From JAGDXZ01 sp049965975 (GTDB lineage Archaea > Micrarchaeota > Micrarchaeia > Micrarchaeales > CABMGC01): a stretch of 14,144 bases of DNA. Below, piece by piece: positions 7,755 through 14,144 of the stretch. The position numbers were made by a program, and so were the translations under genes. A model generated the notes under the pieces. It made no database searches and was not told the origin of the DNA. It saw only the letters and a program-made list of their open reading frames with translations. The stretch spans positions 1 to 14,144 of the forward strand of contig JBMFVN010000017.1 of assembly GCA_049965975.1 (NCBI GenBank), written 5' to 3'. Within the stretch, counting starts at the first letter, position 1. Every line of letters starts with the position of its first letter.

Positions 7755-9143
7755 ATGGCAAAGACATACTTGGACATAGTAAAGTATATGGTAGTAGTAA
7801 ACTTCAGCATAGACGGTCTTGTTGACAAGCCGGACATAATAGGCGCTGTGTTTGGTCAGACAGAAGGCCTTCTAGGCAACGAGCTCGACTTGAGGGAGCT
7901 GCAAAAGGGAGGCAAGATAGGCAGGATAGAAATAGATGCTTCTCAGTCTGGCACAAAAACCTATGGCAAGCTTTACCTGCCGGCATCGCTTGACAGGATC
8001 GACACCTGCATTCTTGGCGCCGCAGTAGAATCAGTAGACCGAGTAGGCCCATTTGATGCCCAGTTCCAAGTAGAGCGCATAGAAGACACAAGGGCTGAGA
8101 AGCGCAGGCAGATACTTGAAAGGGCAAAAGACCTTCTTAAGAAGCTTCTTTCTACAGAAATACCAGATAGCAAAGAGCTTGCTGAGCTTGTGGAAAGCGA
8201 GGTGAAGGTAGAGGAAATATCAACATACGGGCCTGAGCAGCTGCCTGCTGGCCCTGACGTAGCCTCAAGCAGCGAAGTGATAATAGTTGAAGGCAGGGCA
8301 GACGTTCTAAACCTGCTGAAAAATGACATAACAAACGTGGTCGCAGTAGGAGGCGCGACTTCTAACATACCAAAGAGCATAATAGACCTAGCAAACGAAA
8401 AAGAGGTTACTGCCTTTGTAGACGGAGACAGGGGCGGCGACCTTATAATACGCGCCCTTACGAACGCAATGGAAATAGACTATGTTGCAAAGGCTCCAGA
8501 AGGCAAGGAAGTCGAGGAGCTTACAAGAAAAGAGATAATAAAGGCGCTTAGGTCAAAGGTTCCTTTGAGCCAATATCTTGCAAGCATGAAAGCAAAGGAA
8601 AACGCAGAATACCATGGCAATCAGCAGAGCCACTATATGCACCACGAGCAGAGGAACAACCAGCAAAATGTGCAACAGCCTCAGTCTCAACCTCAGCCTC
8701 AACCTCAAACCGCTGAGAAGCAGGTTGAGCAGCAGGCAGCAAAGCCGCGGGCTCACGACCTCGAAGAGATAGGCGCAGATGAGACATTACCAAGCATAGG
8801 CAATGAAGAAGGTGAACAGAGCAAGGTAAGGCCTGTTCTCGAGAGTGCCCTGCTTGCCGAGTTTTCAAACAGCCTAAACGAGCTTACAGGCACCCTTAGA
8901 AGCAGAATATATTCGCCAAGCGGTGACCTGATTAAGGAAGTTCCAATAAGAGAGCTGCTGAACGAGCTCCAGAATACGCCAAATGTTTATGGGATTGTGC
9001 TTGATGGCGTGGTAACTCAAAGGCTTGTCGAGCTTGCTTTGCAGAAGGGCATAAAGGCGATATACGGCGTGAGGGCAAACCCTATGCCAAAGCTTCCAAG
9101 CGAGCTTATAATATACACAAAGGAGCAGGGAAAGCTTAGCTAG
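7755..9143 (+). CDS. dnaG: Archaeal DnaG (TOPRIM primase-like, exosome-associated)
   Basis: Archaeal DnaG carries a bacterial-type TOPRIM primase core. In characterised archaea it is chiefly a subunit of the RNA exosome, with primase activity also reported. The 462-residue protein has the conserved N-terminal domain (MAKTYLDIVKYMV, GLLGNELDLRELQ), the TOPRIM core with EGRADV (catalytic E179) and DGDRGG (D223, D225; 221-229), and a conserved C-terminal domain (about 360-462; the exosome-binding region in the family). Between them lies a low-complexity linker rich in Gln, Pro and His (about 285-330). The start is ATG 7755, with AAGGTGA at 7744-7750 giving GGTG five bases before it. The stop lies 11 bases from the stop of the convergent regulator gene. 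Confidence 0.94.
   Translation: MAKTYLDIVKYMVVVNFSIDGLVDKPDIIGAVFGQTEGLLGNELDLRELQKGGKIGRIEIDASQSGTKTYGKLYLPASLDRIDTCILGAAVESVDRVGPFDAQFQVERIEDTRAEKRRQILERAKDLLKKLLSTEIPDSKELAELVESEVKVEEISTYGPEQLPAGPDVASSSEVIIVEGRADVLNLLKNDITNVVAVGGATSNIPKSIIDLANEKEVTAFVDGDRGGDLIIRALTNAMEIDYVAKAPEGKEVEELTRKEIIKALRSKVPLSQYLASMKAKENAEYHGNQQSHYMHHEQRNNQQNVQQPQSQPQPQPQTAEKQVEQQAAKPRAHDLEEIGADETLPSIGNEEGEQSKVRPVLESALLAEFSNSLNELTGTLRSRIYSPSGDLIKEVPIRELLNELQNTPNVYGIVLDGVVTQRLVELALQKGIKAIYGVRANPMPKLPSELIIYTKEQGKLS
8679..8708 (+). repeat. Five-unit six-base repeat in the dnaG linker
   Basis: Five tandem YCTCAR units (CCTCAG, TCTCAA, CCTCAG, CCTCAA, CCTCAA) encode PQSQPQPQPQ, residues 309-318. Such a run is prone to length change by slippage and marks a flexible linker between the TOPRIM core and the C-terminal domain. 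Confidence 0.85.
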
Positions 9144-9154
9144 CCTTGCTTCTG

Positions 9155-10312
9155 CTACTGCCAATTTGCTTGCCTTTCATTTGTTCCGTAAAAGTCAGGC
9201 GCCTCTTCTACGCTTTTGCTCAGTCTTGGCTCGAACCTCGCTACCTTGTTCCTGCTTTCAAGATAAGCATATATGTCGCTGTAGCGCATGTCGAAGTTTC
9301 TTATTCCAATCTTGCCTATTATAGAGTTTTGCAGCAATGAATACGAAACGCTGGCGCCTTGCATGCTGCTGAGCTTGTCTATTTGCCTTTTAAGCTCATC
9401 GTTCGTCTTTGTGTTTATTATTGCTATGCTTCCAATGGGCTCCATGGTGCTCGCTATATAAGTATATAAGCATTCGTCGTCTTCGTCCTGCTTGACCATG
9501 CTTGTGTACCACGCTTCTTTGCTTTTCTCGAACTGCTCCTGGTTTGTCACAGTTATTTGTGCTATTGCGCCAAAGCGCCTTTCCGGAGTGGATTCGTAGT
9601 AAGTCATGCGCTTTATCACATTTGTTTTGATGAGCCTGTCATAAGCATAAATCATCTGCGTAGAACCCTGCGCATATGTGCCGCCTATCTCAGAGAAAGT
9701 CCTCCTGCCGTTTTCTAGCAAGCCAAGTATCAGGTTCTTGTACGAGTCGAAAAGGTTGAACTGCTGCACTAGCTTTGCACTTATAGGGAAGAAGCCGTGC
9801 TCAGTCCATATCCTGGAAACGCTTTCTGTCATGCTGTACTTGCCAAGCTTTTTGTTCATCTTTTCAAGCATGTATCTTATTTCTTCGTAGGTTCTTGAAA
9901 CGAGGTAAGCCCATATGTCGTACTTGCCCTTAGTCCTTGCAAGGAACTGGACTATGTAGCTGTCGCCAAGCGCATCTACAAGCTCTTTGTCGCTCGGCGC
10001 TTTGTCCAAGAAGTTTATCTGCAAGGCGTATTCGTTGAAGCCTGTGTTGGCTATGATTTCGCTTGCTTCGCCTATTATGCCCCTTTTAGTTTGCATCCTT
10101 GCCTGCCTTGCAAACTCCATGTGCCACAAATTGTCAAAGCTCAGCTCGGGAACGAAGGTTATGCCGTATTTTGCTTTTGCCTGTTCAAGCAAGCTTGCCG
10201 CTACGCTCTTGCTAACATGAAGCTTTTGGGCAATCTCATCTATGCTTATTCTAGAATTTACGCTTAGAAGCTTAAGCAGCCCGCTCTCGCTTGTGTCGTC
10301 GTTTTTCGACAT
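9155..10312 (-). CDS. Duplicated Lrp/AsnC-like transcriptional regulator
   Basis: Residues are numbered from the upstream TTG at 10324. A winged-helix DNA-binding domain (about 15-55: SRISIDEIAQKLHVSKSVAA) is followed by an alpha-beta domain resembling the Lrp/AsnC sensor domain (about 70-150). A second helix-turn-helix-like segment (about 195-245: ILGLLENGRRTFSEIGG) and a second alpha-beta segment (about 250-340) follow. The 385-389 residue protein therefore looks like two Lrp-type halves fused, against about 150 residues for a usual Lrp. No effector site can be inferred. I prefer ATG 10312 because the in-frame TTG at 10324 has no ribosome-binding site; a TATA-like TAATAAAT near 10346 predicts transcription starting near 10320. 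The gene follows EF-2 after about 65 bases on the same strand, so it may be read both from the ribosomal operon and its own promoter. Confidence 0.72.
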   Translation of the reverse strand: MSKNDDTSESGLLKLLSVNSRISIDEIAQKLHVSKSVAASLLEQAKAKYGITFVPELSFDNLWHMEFARQARMQTKRGIIGEASEIIANTGFNEYALQINFLDKAPSDKELVDALGDSYIVQFLARTKGKYDIWAYLVSRTYEEIRYMLEKMNKKLGKYSMTESVSRIWTEHGFFPISAKLVQQFNLFDSYKNLILGLLENGRRTFSEIGGTYAQGSTQMIYAYDRLIKTNVIKRMTYYESTPERRFGAIAQITVTNQEQFEKSKEAWYTSMVKQDEDDECLYTYIASTMEPIGSIAIINTKTNDELKRQIDKLSSMQGASVSYSLLQNSIIGKIGIRNFDMRYSDIYAYLESRNKVARFEPRLSKSVEEAPDFYGTNERQANWQ

Positions 10313-10378
10313 CTGGTCAGCCAAATAAAAATGAATGCCAAATTTATTATTTCTTTTCTTTGCTCCTTCTCAACCTTT

Positions 10379-12571
10379 TCAATCCATGAACTCTTCAGGC
10401 TTAGGAGGCTCTTCAGGCAAGCCCTTTCTCTTCCTTATTTCCCTTACTACCTTGCTTTGAAGATCTTCAGGCAGCTTTTCGTAGCCTGCATACTCTGTGT
10501 ACCAGATTGCCCTTCCTTGTGTTAGGCTTCTGAGCTCGTTTGAGAAGCCTTTTATTACCTCTGCCACTGGCATCTTTGCTATTATCGTTGCTTCTTCGCC
10601 TTCCTGCTTTATCTCTTGCACGTGGCCTCTCTTGCTCTGAAGCATGTTTATCACAGTTGTCATATACTCTTGAGGAATGCTTATTGTGAACAGCTGCTTT
10701 GGCTCAAGCAAAATGTCATGTGCAAGGAGCATGCCTGCGTTTATGGGCCTTCTTATTGCAGGTATTATCTGCGCAGGGCCTCTGTGCACAGGGTCTTCGT
10801 GTATAGTTGCATCTGTTATAAGCACCTTTATGCCTGTGCATTTCTCCCTTGCCAACGGGCCGTCGTCCATTGCCTCTTCAAATCCGTCTATAAGCAGCTC
10901 CATTACCTCGTTCATGTACTGTACACCGTGAGTAGCGTCTACCAATATGCTAGAGTTCTTTATGTCTACCGCGTTCCTTGCCTGCTCCCTTGGCAAGCCC
11001 GCGTTTACAAGTGTTTCAACTATCTCTTTGCCCTTCGGCTTGCCTTCGTTTATGGTGCCTTGCTCTATCAGGTCGACTACTCCCTTCTCGAGTGGCTCTA
11101 CATTTATGTAAAACCTTGAATGCTTGTTAGGCGCTTTTCCTTCTATGTCTTCTACCTTGCCTTCTATCGTTTCCCTGTAGACTACTATCGGGTCGCTTGT
11201 AGTTATTGGTATTTTGTACTCGTCCCTGAGCTTTGTCTCTATTACCTCTAGATGAAGCTCGCCAAGACCCCTTATTATGTGCTCGCCAGTTTCCTGGTTT
11301 ATCTCAGCTTTGAAAGTAGGATCTTCTTTGGAAAGCTCCCTGAGAGCCTCTATGAGCCTTACCGTATCTTTTGTTTCTTTTGCCTCTATGGCCTTTGCAA
11401 CGACAGGTGGTGAGTAGTGCCTTATTTCTTCAAATGGCTGTATTCCAGTCTCGCTTATAGTATCTCCTACTGAAACATCCTTCAAGCCTATAAGCGCAGC
11501 TATGTTGCCTGCAGGTATTTCATCTACTGGCACGCGGTCAGGGCCCATGTAAAGTGCTACTTGCTGTATCTTCTGCTTGCCTGCAAGCCCACTTACAACA
11601 ACCTCGACTCCCTTTCTTGCCGTTCCTGAGAACACCCTGCCTACAGCAACTTCTCCAGCATGCTGATCATAAGTTATGTTGAACACAACAATTGCCAGTG
11701 GCGCATTGGGGTCTACATTCAGCATTGCCTTGCCTTCCTCGCTGTTAAGATCGCCGTGCCATATGTTAGGCAGCCTGTATACTTGTGCTTCTTTTGGATT
11801 AGGCAGATGCTCAACGACCATGTTAAGTATTGCCTCATCTATCGGCGCCATTTCTCTAAGCTTATCAAGGTCTCCCTTTGCAGTAAGCTCGAATATGTCC
11901 TTGAAAGTTACCTTGTACTTTTCCATTATCCTTATCGAAATAGCCCAGCGCTCGTATGCAGAGCCGAAGGCAACGTTGCCAGAGTTTACGCTTATCTTCC
12001 ATTTTTCAGCAAGTTCCTCGCCGCCGTACCTTGCCATAAGCTTGTTTATGTTGTTTATAAGCTCAAGAAGCCTTTCATAAGTCTGCTGAGGTGTTAGCTT
12101 AAGCTCGTTGAGAAGCCTGTCTACCTTGTTGACAAAAAGAACAGGCTTGGCCTTTTCTTTGAATGCCTGCCTTAGCACAGTTTCTGTCTGGGGCATAATG
12201 CCCTCTACAGGGTCTACAACCAGTATGACGCCGTCAACAGCACGCATTGACCTCGTTACGTGGCCGCTGAAGTCGACGTGGCCAGGTGTGTCTATCAAGT
12301 TTATGATGTAATCTTTCCCTTTGTAGTCGAAAGCAAGCGATATGTTGGCCGACTTTATTGTAAGCCTTCTTTCCTTTTCTATCTCGTCGTAGTTTGTGTA
12401 GAGCACTTCACCTGCTACTGTCTTTGAAATTATGCCTGCCTTTGCAAGCAAAGCATCTGTTAGCGTTGTCTTGCCGTGGTGAACATGCGCTATTATTGCC
12501 ACATTCCTGACTCTGTCTATGTCTTTCATCAGGCTGGCTACTTCTTCAGCAACAAACTCTTTCCTAACCAT
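10379..12571 (-). CDS. fusA: Translation elongation factor 2 (aEF-2)
   Basis: aEF-2 is the GTPase that moves tRNA and mRNA through the ribosome after each peptide bond. The 730-residue length is normal. The G domain has a P-loop AHVHHGKTT (28-36), switch I ending ERRLTIKSANIS (67-78), DTPGH (94-98) and NKVD (148-151). Domain IV has HRGPAQIIPAIRR, with H596 at the position modified to diphthamide. The C-terminus ends in a normal basic segment (EIRKRKGLPEEPP). Two residues are odd: H31 replaces the aspartate of the usual AH[IV]DHGKT, and R69 replaces the glycine of the usual RGITI. The start is ATG 12571, with GGTA five bases before it, 10 bases after the S7 stop. Unlike the usual archaeal order, no EF-1A follows. 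Confidence 0.97.
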   Translation of the reverse strand: MVRKEFVAEEVASLMKDIDRVRNVAIIAHVHHGKTTLTDALLAKAGIISKTVAGEVLYTNYDEIEKERRLTIKSANISLAFDYKGKDYIINLIDTPGHVDFSGHVTRSMRAVDGVILVVDPVEGIMPQTETVLRQAFKEKAKPVLFVNKVDRLLNELKLTPQQTYERLLELINNINKLMARYGGEELAEKWKISVNSGNVAFGSAYERWAISIRIMEKYKVTFKDIFELTAKGDLDKLREMAPIDEAILNMVVEHLPNPKEAQVYRLPNIWHGDLNSEEGKAMLNVDPNAPLAIVVFNITYDQHAGEVAVGRVFSGTARKGVEVVVSGLAGKQKIQQVALYMGPDRVPVDEIPAGNIAALIGLKDVSVGDTISETGIQPFEEIRHYSPPVVAKAIEAKETKDTVRLIEALRELSKEDPTFKAEINQETGEHIIRGLGELHLEVIETKLRDEYKIPITTSDPIVVYRETIEGKVEDIEGKAPNKHSRFYINVEPLEKGVVDLIEQGTINEGKPKGKEIVETLVNAGLPREQARNAVDIKNSSILVDATHGVQYMNEVMELLIDGFEEAMDDGPLAREKCTGIKVLITDATIHEDPVHRGPAQIIPAIRRPINAGMLLAHDILLEPKQLFTISIPQEYMTTVINMLQSKRGHVQEIKQEGEEATIIAKMPVAEVIKGFSNELRSLTQGRAIWYTEYAGYEKLPEDLQSKVVREIRKRKGLPEEPPKPEEFMD

Positions 12572-12581
12572 AGAATTACCA

Positions 12582-13361
12582 CTATCTCGCGCTTCTTGCT
12601 ATGTGCTCCATCTCTACCTTTCTTTTTATGGCATAGCTGTTTGAATCCTTGTTTGCAGCGAGTATTATCTCGTTGGCGAGCGCATCTTCAAGCGTTCTCC
12701 TGTTCTTGAAAGCGTTTATCAGAGCGGCAAGCGCAACGTTCCTGAGTGCGACATCAAGCCTCCTCGAAGCACTTATGCCTACCGCAACGTTGTAGTTTAT
12801 GCCGCCGTAACGTATGCGCGTAGTATCTTCTATAGGTGCAGAATTTTCAAGTGCGTCAACAAGAACCTGTATTGGATTTTTCTTGGTTTTTTCAGCAATT
12901 TCGTCAAACGCCCTTTCGACTATACCCATAAGCTTTAGCTTCTTGCCCTGCAGCCTGCCTTCAGTTCTTATTACTTTGCCTCCTATCTTTTGGCCTGTGC
13001 CTCCTCTCATAAGCCTGTTGATAAGTCTTTCTACAATGCTTACCTGTGCTACATAATGGGTCTTGTCCTTTCTCTTGCCGAATGTGTTTATGTTCGCTCT
13101 TGGGGTAAGCAGAATGTAGTTTGCAAGGCTTGCGTCGTCTATGGTTACGTCTTTAGTGCTGTACTTTCCAAAAATAAGCTGTTCGCCAAGCGCTATGCTG
13201 ACTGCTTTGTTGCTTGCTTGTGCTCTTTTTCTTTTTGGTTTTGCCTTGTTTTCAGGCGCAGCTTCCTCTGCCTTTGCCTCTTCTTCAGGCATTTTGTTGT
13301 TTGCCTCGCTTGAATTTTCTTTCTTTTCAGTTGTAGACTGTTCTTCTGCCATAAGCATCAT
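12582..13361 (-). CDS. rps7: Small-subunit ribosomal protein S7 (uS7) with long N-terminal extension
   Basis: uS7 binds the 3' major domain of 16S rRNA and helps form the mRNA exit side of the small subunit head. The core begins near residue 60 (LIFGKYSTKDVTIDD) and shows the conserved segments RLINRLMRGG, KKNPIQVLVDALENSAP, TRIRYGG and the C-terminal RKVEMEHIARSAR. The protein has 259 residues, about 50 more than usual; the excess is an N-terminal tail of Glu, Ala and Lys (about 1-52) ending in a basic patch (KPKRKRAQ). Candidate starts are ATG 13361, 13358 and 13352. AGAGGT (13378-13373) overlaps the S12 stop and is 11 bases from ATG 13361, a long spacing, so I chose the first. The gene is 9 bases behind S12. 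Confidence 0.95.
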   Translation of the reverse strand: MMLMAEEQSTTEKKENSSEANNKMPEEEAKAEEAAPENKAKPKRKRAQASNKAVSIALGEQLIFGKYSTKDVTIDDASLANYILLTPRANINTFGKRKDKTHYVAQVSIVERLINRLMRGGTGQKIGGKVIRTEGRLQGKKLKLMGIVERAFDEIAEKTKKNPIQVLVDALENSAPIEDTTRIRYGGINYNVAVGISASRRLDVALRNVALAALINAFKNRRTLEDALANEIILAANKDSNSYAIKRKVEMEHIARSAR

Positions 13362-13370
13362 CTATTAACA

Positions 13371-13799
13371 TTACCTCTTAGGCTTTTCCTTCTTTCCCTT
13401 TACTATCTGGTAAAGGTCTACGCCGTTTACTGCTATTACCCTGTATTTGAGCCCTGGTATTGAGCCCATTTGGCCTCTCTGCGAGCCTCCAAGGCCCTGC
13501 ACAAGCACTTCGTCGTGCTCTTCTATGAACCCTATGGCTCCATCGTAAGGAACATATGCTCCTACAACCTTGCCGTTCTTGGTGAGCTGCACCCTAACGC
13601 ATTTGATCTGACCACTGTGTGGCTGCTTCTGTTGCAAGCTGAATTTTTGCAGGACAAGCGCTTTTGCCATCGGCACCGTGCCTACAGGATCGTATTTCTG
13701 CTTGAGCTTGAAGTACTTCCTTTTCCACCATTTCTTTAGCATTCGCTCCTTGTGCCTTTTCTTGACAAGGTTCAAAGCCGCAAATTCTCCGTTTGCCAA
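13371..13799 (-). CDS. rps12: Small-subunit ribosomal protein S12 (uS12) with unusual decoding loops
   Basis: uS12 lines the decoding centre and helps monitor codon-anticodon pairing. I set the start at TTG 13799 (142 residues, MANGEFAALNLVKKR), since AGGTG lies exactly five bases before it and this N-terminus matches archaeal S12 (compare MANGKYAARKLKK of haloarchaea). A longer version from TTG 13814 has no such site. The core is clear (KCVRVQLTKNGK, GFIEEHDEVLVQGLGG, C-terminal VKGKKEKP). Two normally near-invariant loops differ: the usual QPNSAIRK reads QPHSGQIK (60-66 region), and the usual MGDIPG reads MGSIPG, replacing the conserved aspartate equivalent to E. coli D88 with serine. The gene is 22 bases behind L30e; archaea usually have nusA between them. 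Confidence 0.94.
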   Translation of the reverse strand: MANGEFAALNLVKKRHKERMLKKWWKRKYFKLKQKYDPVGTVPMAKALVLQKFSLQQKQPHSGQIKCVRVQLTKNGKVVGAYVPYDGAIGFIEEHDEVLVQGLGGSQRGQMGSIPGLKYRVIAVNGVDLYQIVKGKKEKPKR

Positions 13800-13809
13800 A
13801 TTAACACCT
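13797..13809 (-). promoter_or_regulatory. Ribosome-binding site that sets the S12 start
   Basis: On the minus strand AGGTG (13809-13805) is followed by five bases and TTG (13799-13797). The same GGTG-N5-start arrangement occurs at dnaG, hjc and the surface gene at 3943, which supports this TTG over the one at 13814. Confidence 0.75.
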
Positions 13810-13821
13810 GACAATCAACAA

Positions 13822-14121
13822 TCAATAACTTTCTTCGAGTATCTTTGACGTTCCTGGGTCTATTACAGCAAGGCAGCTTACGCTGTAAGGCTTGCCGCAT
13901 GCCGCACCAAGCTTCATAGGGTTGCCGTCAAAGCGTATGTACTTTATTCCTGCAATGTTGCACAAATGAACAATGTCTTGAAGAACATTGCCTTTGCCCT
14001 TGCTTGCAAGAACTACTGCCTTTGCCTTGTTCGTGTTTATCATTTTTATGGTTTCCTTGGCGCCAAAGCTTACGCTACCTGTATCGACTGCGAGTCTCAA
14101 GTCGTTATTCAAATCAGCCAT
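13822..14121 (-). CDS. rpl30e: Large-subunit ribosomal protein L30e
   Basis: L30e is a small RNA-binding protein of the L7Ae/L30e fold found in archaeal and eukaryotic ribosomes. The 99-residue protein has the family pattern LRLAVDTGSVSFGAKETIK, then KAVVLASKG, and the C-terminal LGAACGKPYSVSCLAVIDPG. It is the first gene of the ribosomal cluster in the window. In archaea it usually follows the RNA polymerase subunit genes, which would lie beyond the right edge. Bases 14122-14144 contain stops in all three minus-strand frames, so any upstream gene ends before this ATG. The start has no clear ribosome-binding site. Confidence 0.95.
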   Translation of the reverse strand: MADLNNDLRLAVDTGSVSFGAKETIKMINTNKAKAVVLASKGKGNVLQDIVHLCNIAGIKYIRFDGNPMKLGAACGKPYSVSCLAVIDPGTSKILEESY

Positions 14122-14144
14122 TTGATCAGTGTTTATGTGTTCTA

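Noticed and set aside
7537..7767. Minus-strand frame across the hjc-dnaG spacer
   Set aside because: It starts inside dnaG, has no ribosome-binding site, and its composition does not look like a protein.
10784..10786. Possible loss of the EF-2 diphthamide site
   Set aside because: The histidine (H596) in HRGPAQ is present and the surrounding motif is normal.
1..14144. CRISPR arrays, insertion sequences or prophage genes
   Set aside because: No regularly spaced repeats, transposase motifs or terminal repeats were seen. The genes look like ordinary chromosomal genes.

Overview
The window reads as an archaeal scaffold. The evidence is an archaeal-type EF-2 with a diphthamide-site histidine, archaeal L30e, S12 and S7, an archaeal Hjc resolvase, a DnaG-type primase with the archaeal DGDxGG TOPRIM variant, TATA-box promoters, and GGTG ribosome-binding sites with frequent TTG starts. 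The compact layout, moderate GC content, S-layer gene and deviant ribosomal gene cluster suggest a DPANN-type lineage, perhaps Micrarchaeota (ARMAN-like). That assignment is inference; no marker here settles it.

Layout. (1) Positions 1-792, minus strand: a radical SAM enzyme of the AmrS type, cut by the window start. (2) Positions 793-1003: a divergent promoter region with two stacked inverted repeats. (3) Positions 1004-3780, plus strand: an S-layer protein split by a 100-N scaffold gap (2794-2893). The frame shift and stop that follow the gap are artefacts of its placeholder length. A hairpin terminator follows. (4) Positions 3943-6514, plus strand: two membrane-anchored surface proteins of unknown function. 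I find that they share a four-cysteine extracellular domain. (5) Positions 6692-7516: a small unknown gene and, convergent to it with a 30-base overlap, an Hjc Holliday-junction resolvase. (6) Positions 7517-7754: a divergent spacer. (7) Positions 7755-9143, plus strand: DnaG. (8) Positions 14121 down to 9155, minus strand: L30e, S12, S7 and EF-2, spaced 22, 9 and 10 bases apart, then a duplicated Lrp/AsnC-like regulator after about 65 bases.

Functionally the left half is a cell-envelope locus: S-layer protein plus two surface proteins exposed outside the membrane. The right half is information processing: recombination, DnaG, and a translation operon. The operon is a reduced version of the usual archaeal L30e-NusA-S12-S7-EF2-EF1A-S10 string, with no NusA between L30e and S12 and no EF-1A or S10 after EF-2.

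The most interesting signals are the shared four-cysteine domain in the unknown surface pair, unusual residues in both decoding-centre loops of S12, a histidine in place of the normally invariant P-loop aspartate of EF-2, and a uniform GGTG-N5-start signal that defines several TTG starts, including a corrected S12 start.
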